Numbered from the stretch's first letter, positions 9,689 to 19,054 are shown. The stretch: 64,000 bases of DNA from Vibrio chagasii (GCA_041879415.1 CP090851.1:1736001-1800000), one strand, 5' to 3'. A program made the numbers and translations. Notes: generated from the letters alone by a model not told the origin.

Positions 9689-12037
9689 CTATAGATATGC
9701 GGCAAAATTAGCTGTCACAACATAAGCTTCAACATCTTCATAATTCGTTGAACCTCCAGCGCCAACCCAATAAGGCTTGTTCGGATCTATCACGCCCCAA
9801 TCAAAAGGAACGACAAAGTCAGGTTCTGCAGGTCTTACCGCTGTAGATGATGAATAGTGATAGAGGCGCTCTCCTTTCTTTTGAAACCACAAGTACCTAT
9901 CGACATATTGAACATCGGCATTTGTAGCCCCAACAAAATTGTTAAAGCCCAAGTAAAAATTGAATTCATTCTTAAAAAAGTGAGTAACAATATTGAACGT
10001 ATCGTCCGTCAAAGGCGCTCCAGGCTGCGATCTAGTTACGTCATACCAACTCGTATTCGGCATGTTTCCCTGCTGTTGTATAAAAAACGAAGTAGCGCCA
10101 TGAGTCACATTTCCGAGATTTCGGATGTGCAGAGACATAATGAAATCATTGCCATCGAAGCTCTCTTTATAAACCGAGCTGCTGCCCATACCATCTGGTG
10201 AGCTATATGAAAACAACACAGGGAGGCCATTTTCTCCAATTTCAGGTAATGACAGACCATATCGAATATCAACATGATTCCACTTAGTCGGTTCTTTGGT
10301 ATCAAGAGAGGATGCCCCCTCGTCCGGTAAGAATGGGTACAACTCGTTAATAGAGCTGACTTTTAGCGATATCACAGATTTATTGAAGGCCGTATCAAAG
10401 TAACTCACTTGTGCCAGACCACTTTCATTTAAAGTGAGATGCTCGGAAGATAGCCCCGAATCAAAAACTCCGTTTTCATCCATGGCTTCTAACTCTATGT
10501 CCTGAAAGACACCCATTCCACCATCCGGATGGGTTACAGCAATCTGGTATTTATACTCATTTCCAGAAGCTGAGATTAATTCTACGACCGAAGAAAAGTC
10601 ACTCACACGCGGGTTGCTCAAATCAACACAAGTCGTATACATACCAACAGTTTTTGACTGGTTACCAATGGATCCGTCATTTAAGTGAACAGTGGCAGCA
10701 TTCGTTTCACTAACATTTTCCGCAGTCCAATACTTCTTGCTTGTTGGCCAATTGTGGTTGGTGAAGGCGCTGGTTTCATTGGTAACGAGCGTTTCAAGTT
10801 CACGTTGAAGGGGTAAACGACCGCCTCGTACTTTGCAGTACTGACGAGCTTGATCAAGCGTTTGAGTTACAATTTCGGCATCTTTCAAACCTTGTGTACC
10901 ATCTTCTACAAACGTTCCGGTATAAGAGGCATTGATGTAATCGGCATACACTTTGGTCATTGGTGCGAAAAAGCGAATATCTGAACTGATCACAGGGTCG
11001 TGAGTAACAATGTCTTCCCAATCTTGAATCAAGGAGAAATCGGGTTCGACTTCTATTCGAGCCACTCCAGTCGTGTAGCCTCCCATGTGGTCACTTACTG
11101 TGTATGCCACATCGTGAGGACCAGGCTCTGTAGAAGAGAACTCAAACTTGGTGTTGGATACATTGGCTGGCTCGTAAAGTGATGTTGTTGAATTGAAGTC
11201 CTGCACGCCGATAAGTTGGATATCATCGCCATCCACGTCTGAAATATAATCGGTTACATCCACCACAACGCTTTCACCCAATAATGCTAAATCACTAAAG
11301 GCGAAATCTTCTGCTGTGGGTGCGTTATTGTAGGTATCTTCCGAAGTTGCAATTGACAGCGAGCCTTGTTGAATCGACTCACCATTTTGGTAACTGTAAT
11401 ACACCTCAGTCTGGCCTTTGGCCGTTGGCGTAAATTCAATCTGATGCTTACCAAAGACGCGAGCTGTACCTGAACCTAAGCTGATAACTCTATCTTGTAG
11501 TACAAAGTCATCACTTGGTAACGATGAACCTAGCTCACTCTCTAGATCAACAACAACCATCTGTGATTCGAAGGTTGATGCTGTAATTCGAGGAAGTGTG
11601 GTAGACGCATAATTTTGTCCCATCGCAACACGAGCGTATGAAGTTGCCATTGAAGTGCCGGTTGCTGTCGTTACTTGATACTCATACAAGCAGTCGTTCA
11701 CATCTGACGAATAGACATTGAAACTGTCTTCATTAACGCCTTTTACTTGGCATGTCTCACCGGATAGAGAACGAACATTAGTCAGAACGAAATCTTGGTT
11801 ATTTGATGTATGTACACGCTCTGTAAGATCGATAGTCAAGCTTTGAGAGACCAACGAGTATTCTTGAATATCTTGCGCACTAATAGAGGCGGACTCTGTT
11901 GGAGATACAATAATATCTTGATCTCCGCTGGAGTTTGACTCACTACCACAACCGACTAGCGACATCGCTAAGCCGACCGAGATAAACACATTTCGTGTCG
12001 AATTCCGTTTCAACAATTCGCCGTTGAATAGGTACAT
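9689..12037 (-). CDS. Multidomain surface lipoprotein (paralog A)
   Basis: This is the upstream paralog of the gene at 7299. It has a lipobox ending 'SLVGC' with Gly-Ser-Glu-Ser after the cysteine, Ig/cadherin-like units ('NAPTAEDF' to 'AYTVSDHMGGYTTG'), the segment 'LDQARQYCKVRGGRLPLQRELE' with 'NHNWPTSKKYWT', a beta-rich middle and a lectin-like C-terminal domain. The shared phrases 'VEPDFxLxQDWEDI' and 'GRLPLxRELE' show common descent, while the C-terminal thirds have diverged strongly. The frame extends to a GTG at 12094. ATG at 12037 is preferred because GAGTG sits 6 bases upstream and it gives a normal signal length (Cys30). A TTG near 12016, aligned with the paralog's start, is also possible. 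Confidence 0.78.
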   Translation of the reverse strand: MYLFNGELLKRNSTRNVFISVGLAMSLVGCGSESNSSGDQDIIVSPTESASISAQDIQEYSLVSQSLTIDLTERVHTSNNQDFVLTNVRSLSGETCQVKGVNEDSFNVYSSDVNDCLYEYQVTTATGTSMATSYARVAMGQNYASTTLPRITASTFESQMVVVDLESELGSSLPSDDFVLQDRVISLGSGTARVFGKHQIEFTPTAKGQTEVYYSYQNGESIQQGSLSIATSEDTYNNAPTAEDFAFSDLALLGESVVVDVTDYISDVDGDDIQLIGVQDFNSTTSLYEPANVSNTKFEFSSTEPGPHDVAYTVSDHMGGYTTGVARIEVEPDFSLIQDWEDIVTHDPVISSDIRFFAPMTKVYADYINASYTGTFVEDGTQGLKDAEIVTQTLDQARQYCKVRGGRLPLQRELETLVTNETSAFTNHNWPTSKKYWTAENVSETNAATVHLNDGSIGNQSKTVGMYTTCVDLSNPRVSDFSSVVELISASGNEYKYQIAVTHPDGGMGVFQDIELEAMDENGVFDSGLSSEHLTLNESGLAQVSYFDTAFNKSVISLKVSSINELYPFLPDEGASSLDTKEPTKWNHVDIRYGLSLPEIGENGLPVLFSYSSPDGMGSSSVYKESFDGNDFIMSLHIRNLGNVTHGATSFFIQQQGNMPNTSWYDVTRSQPGAPLTDDTFNIVTHFFKNEFNFYLGFNNFVGATNADVQYVDRYLWFQKKGERLYHYSSSTAVRPAEPDFVVPFDWGVIDPNKPYWVGAGGSTNYEDVEAYVVTANFAAYL

Positions 12038-12094
12038 TAGAAGCACTCTGGTTAATGAAGTTAAGGCGTATTGTGAACTCAGCCCCAATTTCAC

Positions 12095-12310
12095 TCCATT
12101 AAATAGCTATGATTCATTATTAAAAATTAAACCATTGAATATTATAGTTATTAATTTAAAATTTATTGCTACATGAACTTCTAAATTTTTCTAAACATGC
12201 AGATTAAAGCGAATACAGAGTGTTTAATAAACATTCAATCACATTAAGTTAACTACTCCTCCCACCATCTCCATACTGCCTGTCTCTCTCTCATTGATAC
12301 AGCAGATACC
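12095..12310. promoter_or_regulatory. AT-rich divergent spacer
   Basis: This very AT-rich spacer lies between the lipoprotein pair (minus) and the HD-GYP gene (plus). It must carry both promoters. No specific operator was recognised. Confidence 0.4.
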
Positions 12311-12934
12311 ATGAACAACATCAAGATTGAACGCGTGTATAAACTCGCGCTTGGACACAAATACTCCCTCGATGCTCTAAGGTTATTACAACCTATGCGC
12401 AAGCACTCGATGGAGACCTATCAACACACATTAAGGGTTGCGTTATTCTCTTACTCATTCGGCCTCTATCTAGGGTTCGGGAAAGACCAGTTGGAGCTCA
12501 TTTTTGATGCAGCTCTTGTCCATGATTTAGGTAAGCTCAAAACACCTGACGCGGTACTTCATAAGTCCGGAAAACTTACCCCCATAGAACGCCAAGTGAT
12601 GAACAAACACGTTCAAGAATCTTACTCAATGACACAAGATGTGAGTGAATTAGAAGTGGCGTCTATTTTGGGGTCGTTACATCACGAACGATGGGACGGA
12701 AACGGCTATCCTTTGCGTCTAAAGGGCTCTGAAATTCCGTTGATTGGGCAGGTACTCGCGCTTGTTGATACATGGGATGCCATGACCTCTGATAGAGCTT
12801 ATAGAAAAGGCATGTCTGTCGAAAAGGCACTACGCATTTTGTTTGAGGAGAGGTTGAAAGGACAGTTCAACCCACTTCTGGTCGACAGGTTTATCACCTT
12901 CGTTACCAATTCATCCCTTATTGAAACGGCGTAA
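12311..12934 (+). CDS. Stand-alone HD-GYP domain protein (probable cyclic-di-GMP phosphodiesterase)
   Basis: Nearly the whole 207-residue protein is one HD-GYP domain. The metal-binding 'HDLGK' lies near residue 73, 'HHERWDGNGYP' near residue 120 (the GYP signature) and 'DTWDAMTSDRAYRKGMS' near residue 153. HD-GYP proteins hydrolyse cyclic di-GMP to pGpG or GMP using a di- or tri-iron site. No receiver, PAS or membrane segment is present, so any input must come from a partner or from expression level. The core motifs are intact and activity is likely. The neighbouring surface-lipoprotein operon is divergent, and a link through biofilm or adhesion control is only suggestive. Confidence 0.9.
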   Translation: MNNIKIERVYKLALGHKYSLDALRLLQPMRKHSMETYQHTLRVALFSYSFGLYLGFGKDQLELIFDAALVHDLGKLKTPDAVLHKSGKLTPIERQVMNKHVQESYSMTQDVSELEVASILGSLHHERWDGNGYPLRLKGSEIPLIGQVLALVDTWDAMTSDRAYRKGMSVEKALRILFEERLKGQFNPLLVDRFITFVTNSSLIETA

Positions 12935-12982
12935 CAGCCTAGTACATCTGAGGAAGTATATGTGTAGAACCAAACAACAAAA

Positions 12983-13028
12983 GTCCGCGTTATTGACCAA
13001 CTACAGATGATCGATAACACGGATTTTT
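12983..13028. terminator. Bidirectional terminator between HD-GYP gene and pqiC
   Basis: An imperfect stem (TCCGCGTTAT... / ...ATAACACGGA) is followed by TTTTT on the plus strand and TTTTG on the minus strand. It lies between two convergent genes. Confidence 0.6.
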
Positions 13029-13039
13029 AAAACAAACAC

Positions 13040-13567
13040 TTAGTGTTTTTGTTGATGAGCGCTTTGGGTTAATTGCGACTGTATATCTGCGAGCACCTCA
13101 TCCAGCCCTTTCCCAAGAGCTTCAACAAGCGATTCATACCCCGACTCTTTTAATGGCGTATTAGATTCAAATTCCGCTCGAGCTAATTCCACGTCTTGCT
13201 CACTCAGTACCCAAGTTCCTTTTACTTCTGCATTGCCAGTGTAAGAACCATTGAACTGCTCGAAAGTAATAATCAACTCTTTATCCGACTCCCCTGATGC
13301 ATCGGAAGAGTCAATACGCTCTTCAAGTAACCCTTCTAGGTTCTCGGCCCAAACATGTTTACGCGCAGAAACCAGTTCATTTTCAGACTTGCGATACGCA
13401 ATGCCGATGGTGTCGAGATAATCAGGTAAGTCGACTCGAGTTTTTACCTTGAATATGGGCTTATCTAGCGTACTTTCTGGTAGAAGATAAGCATGAGTGC
13501 CATCAGTGGGAGAAGAGCACCCTAAAAGCCCGAACGCTACAATCAGTGATATAAATAGTTTTCTCAT
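13040..13567 (-). CDS. pqiC: PqiC-type outer-membrane lipoprotein
   Basis: The 175-residue lipoprotein has a signal peptide with lipobox 'GLLGC' (Cys17). The remainder fits the ABC-type transport auxiliary lipoprotein family (YmbA/PqiC), including the typical opening strand 'YLLPES'. In the Pqi system PqiC forms the outer-membrane end of a bridge with PqiB and is thought to help move lipids across the periplasm. The start codon overlaps the pqiB stop by 4 bases (ATGA), indicating translational coupling. It is the last gene of pqiABC. Confidence 0.88.
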   Translation of the reverse strand: MRKLFISLIVAFGLLGCSSPTDGTHAYLLPESTLDKPIFKVKTRVDLPDYLDTIGIAYRKSENELVSARKHVWAENLEGLLEERIDSSDASGESDKELIITFEQFNGSYTGNAEVKGTWVLSEQDVELARAEFESNTPLKESGYESLVEALGKGLDEVLADIQSQLTQSAHQQKH

Positions 13568-15192
13568 TGTTCAACTCCCTTAACTGGAATCGGGTCTTCT
13601 TCCACATCGCTACCAAATACCAACGCATTGGGTTTGTCGTTTAAAACTTTGATCAACGGGCGAATTTCTTTTAGCACATGCTCTAACTCTTCAGAGGCAC
13701 TAATGAGCTGTTTATAAGCATCTGAGTCTTCATCATAGCTATCTAACGTCGCTTCAAGCTGCTTCATGGTTTCACTGATATCTTGTGGCAAGGCTTTAGC
13801 ACCCTCGCTATCAAGTAATTCATCCATACTCTTCAAGGTGCTGTCTAACGAAGCCAGTGAACCATTTAGATTAGCGATGGTGGCATCCAGTGGAAGCTCA
13901 TTGATCTTATCAAGGAAATCGGTGATCTGTTTTTGAATCTCCGTTAAACCACCAGCGACAACAGGGAACACAGGGTAACCATCAAACTCTCTTGGTTCGT
14001 AAGGCTCTTCGTCCTCATAAAAATTAATATCGACAAACAGTGCCCCGGTGAGAAGGTTACCCGTTTTTAAGGTCGCTCTTAACCCCTCTCCCATCTGCAA
14101 TTTGACGCGCTCAGCAAAGGTTTTAGCATTCACGGCTCTGAAGACTTCAGAAACTCGCTCAATTTCGAGTTTAATAAGAATAGGAATACGGTTCGAAACC
14201 TTGCCATCTTTGTCCATACGTATCTGCAACGGCACGGTATCCACGGTACCAATTCGCACCCCTCGATACTCAACCGGTGCACCTTTTCTTAAGCCGCGGA
14301 CTGACTCTTCGAACAGCAATACGTAATCTAAAGACTTGGTGTATTTGCCCTGCAATACCGCGTCGTAATTATCATAAAGCGTGTACTCTTTTAGATTCTC
14401 TTTGATTTGAGCGCCCGGTTTAATGCTCTCGGCCACATCAAAACTTACGCCCCCTGTCAGAATACTCTCAATCGAAGCAAAGTTGACATCTAAGCCGTTG
14501 GCACCAAATCTCACATCAATGCCTGAAGAGAGCCAAAACTGTGTTTTTTCGAAGATAAGCCCATCATAAGGAGCAAAGATGAACAGTTGGTATTTGCCCT
14601 CTTTCTTTTGATAGTCGAAACTGGTTTTTTCTACTCGCCCTACCACAAAGCCATGGTGCAAAACTGGTTCACCAACTGCGAGTTGATTCGCTTTATTGTG
14701 GGAGACAACAACCCTGATACCTTTGGTGTCTGGTCCCGCTACTGGAGGTGTATCCAACACATCAAACCTCAATTGGGCTTCACTCGATTTACCCGGTTTG
14801 AGCTCAATGTACGAACCCGACAAAATAGTCTCAAGACCGCTAATGCCGTCAGTACCTATATGCGGTTCCACTACCCAAAACTGGGTTTCAGCATTGATCA
14901 TACGTGAAGCTTTCTTGTCTATTTGAGCTTTTGCAATGATGTATTCATAGTCCTCACTCAGAGCGACATCGGTAATAGTACCTACATGCACATTCTTAGA
15001 TTTTATCGCCGTTTTACCCGCTTCAATACCAGACGCATCCGGTAAGATCAGAGTGATCTCTGGCCCACGATTATTGAAGTATTGAAATAACATCCAACAC
15101 CCCACCAAAACCGCAATGATTGGCACAATCCAAACGGGCGACAACTCACTTTTTTTTGATACCTTCGCATCTGAAGTACTTTGCTTTTCCAT
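13564..15192 (-). CDS. pqiB: PqiB, MCE-domain lipid-transport protein
   Basis: The protein is about 542 residues, matching E. coli PqiB. It has one N-terminal transmembrane helix ('VWIVPIIAVLVGCWMLF') and three MCE/MlaD domains, seen as the recurring pattern 'GIEAGKTAIKSKNVHVGTI', 'LAVGEPVLHHGFVVGRV' and 'LRKGAPVEYRGVRIGTV'. A C-terminal region predicted as alpha-helical follows (about residues 425-520), which in E. coli PqiB forms the needle-like tube. It spans the periplasm between PqiA and PqiC. The frame can be extended to a GTG at 15201, but AGAGG is 10 bases upstream of the ATG at 15192 and too close to the GTG, so 15192 is preferred. Confidence 0.93.
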   Translation of the reverse strand: MEKQSTSDAKVSKKSELSPVWIVPIIAVLVGCWMLFQYFNNRGPEITLILPDASGIEAGKTAIKSKNVHVGTITDVALSEDYEYIIAKAQIDKKASRMINAETQFWVVEPHIGTDGISGLETILSGSYIELKPGKSSEAQLRFDVLDTPPVAGPDTKGIRVVVSHNKANQLAVGEPVLHHGFVVGRVEKTSFDYQKKEGKYQLFIFAPYDGLIFEKTQFWLSSGIDVRFGANGLDVNFASIESILTGGVSFDVAESIKPGAQIKENLKEYTLYDNYDAVLQGKYTKSLDYVLLFEESVRGLRKGAPVEYRGVRIGTVDTVPLQIRMDKDGKVSNRIPILIKLEIERVSEVFRAVNAKTFAERVKLQMGEGLRATLKTGNLLTGALFVDINFYEDEEPYEPREFDGYPVFPVVAGGLTEIQKQITDFLDKINELPLDATIANLNGSLASLDSTLKSMDELLDSEGAKALPQDISETMKQLEATLDSYDEDSDAYKQLISASEELEHVLKEIRPLIKVLNDKPNALVFGSDVEEDPIPVKGVEQ

Positions 15193-15216
15193 GTATTTCA
15201 CACCTCTTTGAGGAGA

Positions 15217-16464
15217 TTACTTCCATATAATTCGAGAATCGAAAATCATCGCTGACAACATCGTAAATATCACAACGGCCGCAAACGACAGCGCCGCAGG
15301 ACCCGGATAAATCGCCATAACGCCATCCAATTGAACCAATGCCACCAATATTGCAACGACGAAAATGTCTATCATCGACCAGCGACCAATGAATTCAGTC
15401 ACGCGATAAACCTTAAGATAACGGTTTGCCTTTTGCTCAGTCAGGCCATGCACCCTTTTGGCGTTCCAATAGAGATATGCCAATGCGACCATCTTCGCCA
15501 TCGGAATAAACACACTCGCGATAAGAATGATCAGTGCCACAGGGTATGAACCCATATTCCAAAGTAAGATGACCCCTTCCATGATGGTTGAGCCTTCACT
15601 GGTTCCAAACGCAGAGGTATACATCATCGGGTACAAATTGGCTGGGATATAAAACACGACCGAAGTGAACAACAACGCCCACGCGATTTGTAAGTTTTTG
15701 ACTGGCTCAAAGTGATGTAAATGAGTGTGGCAACGAGTGCAACGGTGGAGGCTATCGCTGTAATGGTGGACTTGCCCACAGATATGACACGCAAGATGTT
15801 GCCTGTTTTGAAATATGCTCCCAATCATAGGTTCTTGCGGAGCTTTGGTTGGTACCAAACGATCCCACAACCAATCAAAATCGACTAAAGAGATAGTCTT
15901 AACCACCAGCATGGCATAGATACAAAATGCCCAAAACGACAAGCCCATCGAAACATCCGCCAAGGCGGCTATCTTAATCAAGCTCACTAACACACCAATC
16001 AAGAAAACATCGACCATCAGCCACGGCTTCGCCCAACTCAAAGATTTGAGAGCAAGAAATGTAACCCGGTGGGAGGCGTAATTAATTCGCTTGTCGCGCT
16101 CAACCAAAAAGCAGAACCATAATGAAAGCACCAGAAAGTAAGCAGGCAAAAGAATCACCGCCAAAAACAACAGCAAAGCAATCAAACTGTTATCCATGCG
16201 ATTCATCATGTCGACAGCTTGGTACAGCGTGATTTGTTGGCTAATACCTTGAACACTAAATGACATGTACGGGAAAGTTAGGCTCATGATTAATGTAATC
16301 AGGCTCGCCAACGCATAAGCGATTACGCCCTGCTGTTTATGATGCCCCACACTCGATAAAGTATGAGCACACCTTGGGCAAGACGCTTCGCTACCTGCAG
16401 ACAACTCTTCAAACTGACTAACTAGTCCGCATTCATGGCATGACTTGGTAAAGCGCTCCGGCAA
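15217..16464 (-). CDS. pqiA: PqiA, integral membrane component of the Pqi lipid-transport system
   Basis: The 415-residue inner-membrane protein has two related halves, each starting with a zinc-ribbon-like cysteine motif ('CHECGL...CPRCAH' near residues 9-37 and 'CHICGQ...CTRCHT' near 227-245) followed by about four transmembrane helices. This is the PqiA/YebS (LetA) architecture. It starts with TTG, supported by GAGGG about 8 bases upstream. The pqiB start lies 24 bases after its stop. In E. coli this operon answers envelope stress and paraquat; the regulation here is not visible. Confidence 0.92.
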   Translation of the reverse strand: MPERFTKSCHECGLVSQFEELSAGSEASCPRCAHTLSSVGHHKQQGVIAYALASLITLIMSLTFPYMSFSVQGISQQITLYQAVDMMNRMDNSLIALLLFLAVILLPAYFLVLSLWFCFLVERDKRINYASHRVTFLALKSLSWAKPWLMVDVFLIGVLVSLIKIAALADVSMGLSFWAFCIYAMLVVKTISLVDFDWLWDRLVPTKAPQEPMIGSIFQNRQHLACHICGQVHHYSDSLHRCTRCHTHLHHFEPVKNLQIAWALLFTSVVFYIPANLYPMMYTSAFGTSEGSTIMEGVILLWNMGSYPVALIILIASVFIPMAKMVALAYLYWNAKRVHGLTEQKANRYLKVYRVTEFIGRWSMIDIFVVAILVALVQLDGVMAIYPGPAALSFAAVVIFTMLSAMIFDSRIIWK

Positions 16465-16587
16465 TGAAGTTCCCTCTCAATCTTAATACGCAACTAGACA
16501 CTTTAGGTAAATATAAGTAAGGGTTGGATTTTTTGCCAATGCGTACACTATTAAACGAACGCAATCTGGTAGAAATGGGAGATGGAA

Positions 16588-16616
16588 TGAAAAACAGATG
16601 ACCAACAGGCCATCTT
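16588..16616 (-). terminator. Terminator of the LysR-type gene
   Basis: Read on the minus strand, GATGGCC-TGTT-GGTCATC forms a stem with one mismatch, followed by TGTTTTTC. It lies just downstream of the LysR stop. Confidence 0.5.
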
Positions 16617-16653
16617 CTATGTTAACAATTGCAGCGATAGCAACGGGTCGGCA

Positions 16654-17520
16654 TCAAATTAAGCTTTGCTTGAGCTTCTCTTCTAAGGCTTGAACACACA
16701 GTTGGATGGCAATCGGCGTGTTTGAAGTAAAAGGGTTCAATGCGTAAACCGTATTGGTGGGTAATTCAAAGCTTGGCAGCACATCGACAACCTCACCCGA
16801 TAACTGAGGAATGCAGAAATCTGGAATCACACCAATGCCAACACCCGATTTAATCAGCGCAAGACAACTGTGAAATGAATTGGTAACGCAGCTAGCTTGT
16901 TGTTGATAGACAAAGCCCTCTTGAGTTTGAGAACTAAAATGGTGTGTAACCTGCTTTCCCTGCCAAGAGTTTGCAATATAAGGAATTGATTCAAGCTCAC
17001 GCTCACGCATACTTGCGACGCCACACAACACATCTTTAAACTCGCCTAACCGTTTCTGTTTTAGATTACTGTCACGAGAACTGCCAACTCGTACCGCAAG
17101 ATCAATATCATGCTCCATGAGATCTAAGTGTTGGTCATCACTGATCAATTCCGGCTTTAGCTTTGGGTACTGTTTCATCAACTCCGCAATAACAGGCGCA
17201 ACAAGCAAATCCATCAACGCATTGGGAGCTGTGATGCGAATCCGCCCCTGAGGCTCTTCCAATTCCGATTTCGCCATATCCCACGCGGATTCAGCGATCA
17301 CGTTAATATCCTTACAACTTAGATAGAAACGCTCCCCCATATTGGTCAAGGTTTGTCTTCGCGTTGTTCGTTTAAGAAGCGAAGCACCAAGCTCTTGCTC
17401 CAAAATTTTTAGATGCTGACTAACAACAGATTTAGACAACTCTAGTTTTTCAGCCGCGGCCGATACGGAGCCTTGCTCTACAATATGAGCGAAAATCGAC
17501 ATCTGTTTTAGCTTACTCAT
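16654..17520 (-). CDS. LysR-family transcriptional regulator
   Basis: A 288-residue LysR protein. The N-terminal winged helix-turn-helix reads 'FAHIVEQGSVSAAAEKLELSKSVVSQHLKILEQELG', and an effector-binding domain follows from about residue 90. The substitution of a stretch like 'RITAPNALMDLLVAPVIAELMKQYP' places it near the CrgA/AaeR-like branch of LysR proteins. The open frame reaches 17583, but the ATG at 17520 fits the family start ('MSKLKQMSIFAHI') and has AAAGAG about 10 bases upstream. It is divergent from the SnoaL-like gene at 17660, the usual arrangement of a LysR regulator with its target. The ligand is unknown. Confidence 0.9.
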   Translation of the reverse strand: MSKLKQMSIFAHIVEQGSVSAAAEKLELSKSVVSQHLKILEQELGASLLKRTTRRQTLTNMGERFYLSCKDINVIAESAWDMAKSELEEPQGRIRITAPNALMDLLVAPVIAELMKQYPKLKPELISDDQHLDLMEHDIDLAVRVGSSRDSNLKQKRLGEFKDVLCGVASMRERELESIPYIANSWQGKQVTHHFSSQTQEGFVYQQQASCVTNSFHSCLALIKSGVGIGVIPDFCIPQLSGEVVDVLPSFELPTNTVYALNPFTSNTPIAIQLCVQALEEKLKQSLI

Positions 17521-17659
17521 CTTATTGTTCTCTTTTTGCAAACAGTATTTTCTATTATCTCTGTTTTTCAAATCAATTACCAAGACTAAACTACATTCAA
17601 CTTATCGAGATAACCAATCAAAACACAGTGTTTAGAAGAAGACTGTTATGGAGAAAACA
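17521..17659. promoter_or_regulatory. LysR / SnoaL-like divergent promoter region
   Basis: The short AT-rich spacer between the LysR gene and its divergent neighbour is the expected place for a LysR operator (T-N11-A type). I cannot assign the exact site. Confidence 0.4.
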
Positions 17660-18034
17660 ATGTCAAACAATCAAGTATTAGAAGCGTGTAAGCAAGGCAT
17701 TAACGCATGGCAAAAAGCATTCAACAGCCAAGATGCGAAAGGTTGTGCAGATCAATATACAGATAACTGCGTAATGGAAGCTCGTCCATTTGGTACTTTT
17801 GAAGGTCGTGAAGCGATTCAAGCATTCTGGCAAGGCATCATGGACCAAGGTTTCAAAGACGTTGATTACACTGACGTAAAATGGGAAGAACACCCAGAAG
17901 GCGGATACATCCTTACCGCTAGTTGGACAATGAACAAAGCATTCGGCGTTGTACACCGTGAACACTGGGCGCTACAAGTCGATGGCTGTGCTCGCCTAGT
18001 AAGCGACGACTTCGAAGTTCAAGGCGAACGCTAG
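17660..18034 (+). CDS. SnoaL-like / NTF2-fold small protein
   Basis: The 124-residue soluble protein has an NTF2-like (SnoaL, ketosteroid-isomerase) pattern: an opening helix 'GINAWQKAFNSQDAKGCADQYTDNCVMEA', then 'GTFEGREAIQAFWQGIMDQGF' and alternating beta strands. Members of this fold act as isomerases, hydrolases or ligand-binding proteins, and sequence alone does not fix the reaction. The ATG at 17660 has GGAG 6 bases upstream; an upstream in-frame ATG at 17648 is less likely. Its divergent LysR gene is the probable regulator. A terminator follows. Confidence 0.85.
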   Translation: MSNNQVLEACKQGINAWQKAFNSQDAKGCADQYTDNCVMEARPFGTFEGREAIQAFWQGIMDQGFKDVDYTDVKWEEHPEGGYILTASWTMNKAFGVVHREHWALQVDGCARLVSDDFEVQGER

Positions 18035-18064
18035 AAACGAGCGGCTCAAAAAAATAGCAAAGAC

Positions 18065-18101
18065 AAAAGCCAGTAATCTACATGAGGTTGCTGGCTTTTT
18101 T
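18065..18101 (+). terminator. Terminator after the SnoaL-like gene
   Basis: The stem AAAGCCAG / CTGGCTTT, with a ~17-base loop, is followed by a T run. Confidence 0.7.
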
Positions 18102-18316
18102 ATATAACCAACACAATCATTATCCACTCCAAAGAATTAATAGATTTATCTTTAGTTTCCAATACATAGCACCAAGTGTGATACTTGCTGCAAACTATCG
18201 AATCTCACTTATCGATACCCAAAGACGACTTGAGATGTTGTTATTGCTGAGCCATTCTTTGTATAAGCGATGGAGACCCTTTCCATCACAATTAGTGAGA
18301 GTGACAAGGAATTCGA

Positions 18317-19054
18317 ATGATAAAAATGTTGGTTTGTGACTTTGACGGTACACTCGATGGCGGCCCTTCTCATGGGGTTAATCAACTTTTCAATTACCTT
18401 ACAGAGCAACCCGATATCCGCTTTATCATCGCAACCGGTAGAACGCTGCCTTCCATTCAAACTGGCTTAGCATCAGATAACTACCCAGAACCACACAGTA
18501 TCATCAGTGATGTTGGCACAAGGATTCACCACAACCATACCCAAAAGCCTGACCATATTTGGCATGAGAAACTCGAGGCATCGTGGAATAAGTCAAAGGT
18601 AGAGTCAGCGCTAGCGCCACTCGACTTTATGGGTGCACGCTTAGAAGGCCACCAAGGTCCCCATAAGATGACCTTTGAGGGTAAGCTGTCTGAACCTCAG
18701 CATGCATTAATTGAATCACAATTAGAATCCCATGGCTTAGATGTCCACCTCACCTATTCACACGACTGGTATCTGGATATCACACCAAAAGGCGTCAATA
18801 AAGCAACGGCAATCCATCACCTGCTGAAACAACATGACTTGAGCATTGAACAGGTGTGTGTTGCCGGTGACTCAGCGAACGATACATCAATGCTGACGAT
18901 AGAGGGTGTGAACTCCATATTAGTGGCAAATCACTACCCTGAAGTGGCTCATCTATCGGACAGAGATAACGTATATACCAGTAAGGCGACCCATGCAGAA
19001 GGTGTGCTAGAAGGCCTTAAATACTGGCAACAACGAGCTTCACGTAACCGCTAA
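18317..19054 (+). CDS. HAD-superfamily phosphatase, subfamily IIB (sucrose-phosphatase-like)
   Basis: The 245-residue cytosolic hydrolase has the four HAD motifs: 'DFDGTLDG' (nucleophile Asp near residue 8), 'IATGR' (motif II Thr), a conserved Lys in 'KGVNKATAI' (motif III) and 'VAGDSANDTSML' (motif IV Asp pair). The cap is inserted between motifs II and III, which defines type IIB. Sequence flavour is closest to sucrose-6-phosphate phosphatase-like and Cof-like proteins, but no sucrose synthesis gene is near and the true substrate cannot be told. The ATG is preceded by AAGGAA. It appears to be a single-gene unit. Confidence 0.85.
   Translation: MIKMLVCDFDGTLDGGPSHGVNQLFNYLTEQPDIRFIIATGRTLPSIQTGLASDNYPEPHSIISDVGTRIHHNHTQKPDHIWHEKLEASWNKSKVESALAPLDFMGARLEGHQGPHKMTFEGKLSEPQHALIESQLESHGLDVHLTYSHDWYLDITPKGVNKATAIHHLLKQHDLSIEQVCVAGDSANDTSMLTIEGVNSILVANHYPEVAHLSDRDNVYTSKATHAEGVLEGLKYWQQRASRNR

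Noticed and set aside
18082..18339. 85-residue plus-strand open frame between the SnoaL-like and HAD genes
   Set aside because: It overlaps the start of the HAD gene, begins inside a terminator and has no RBS or recognisable pattern.
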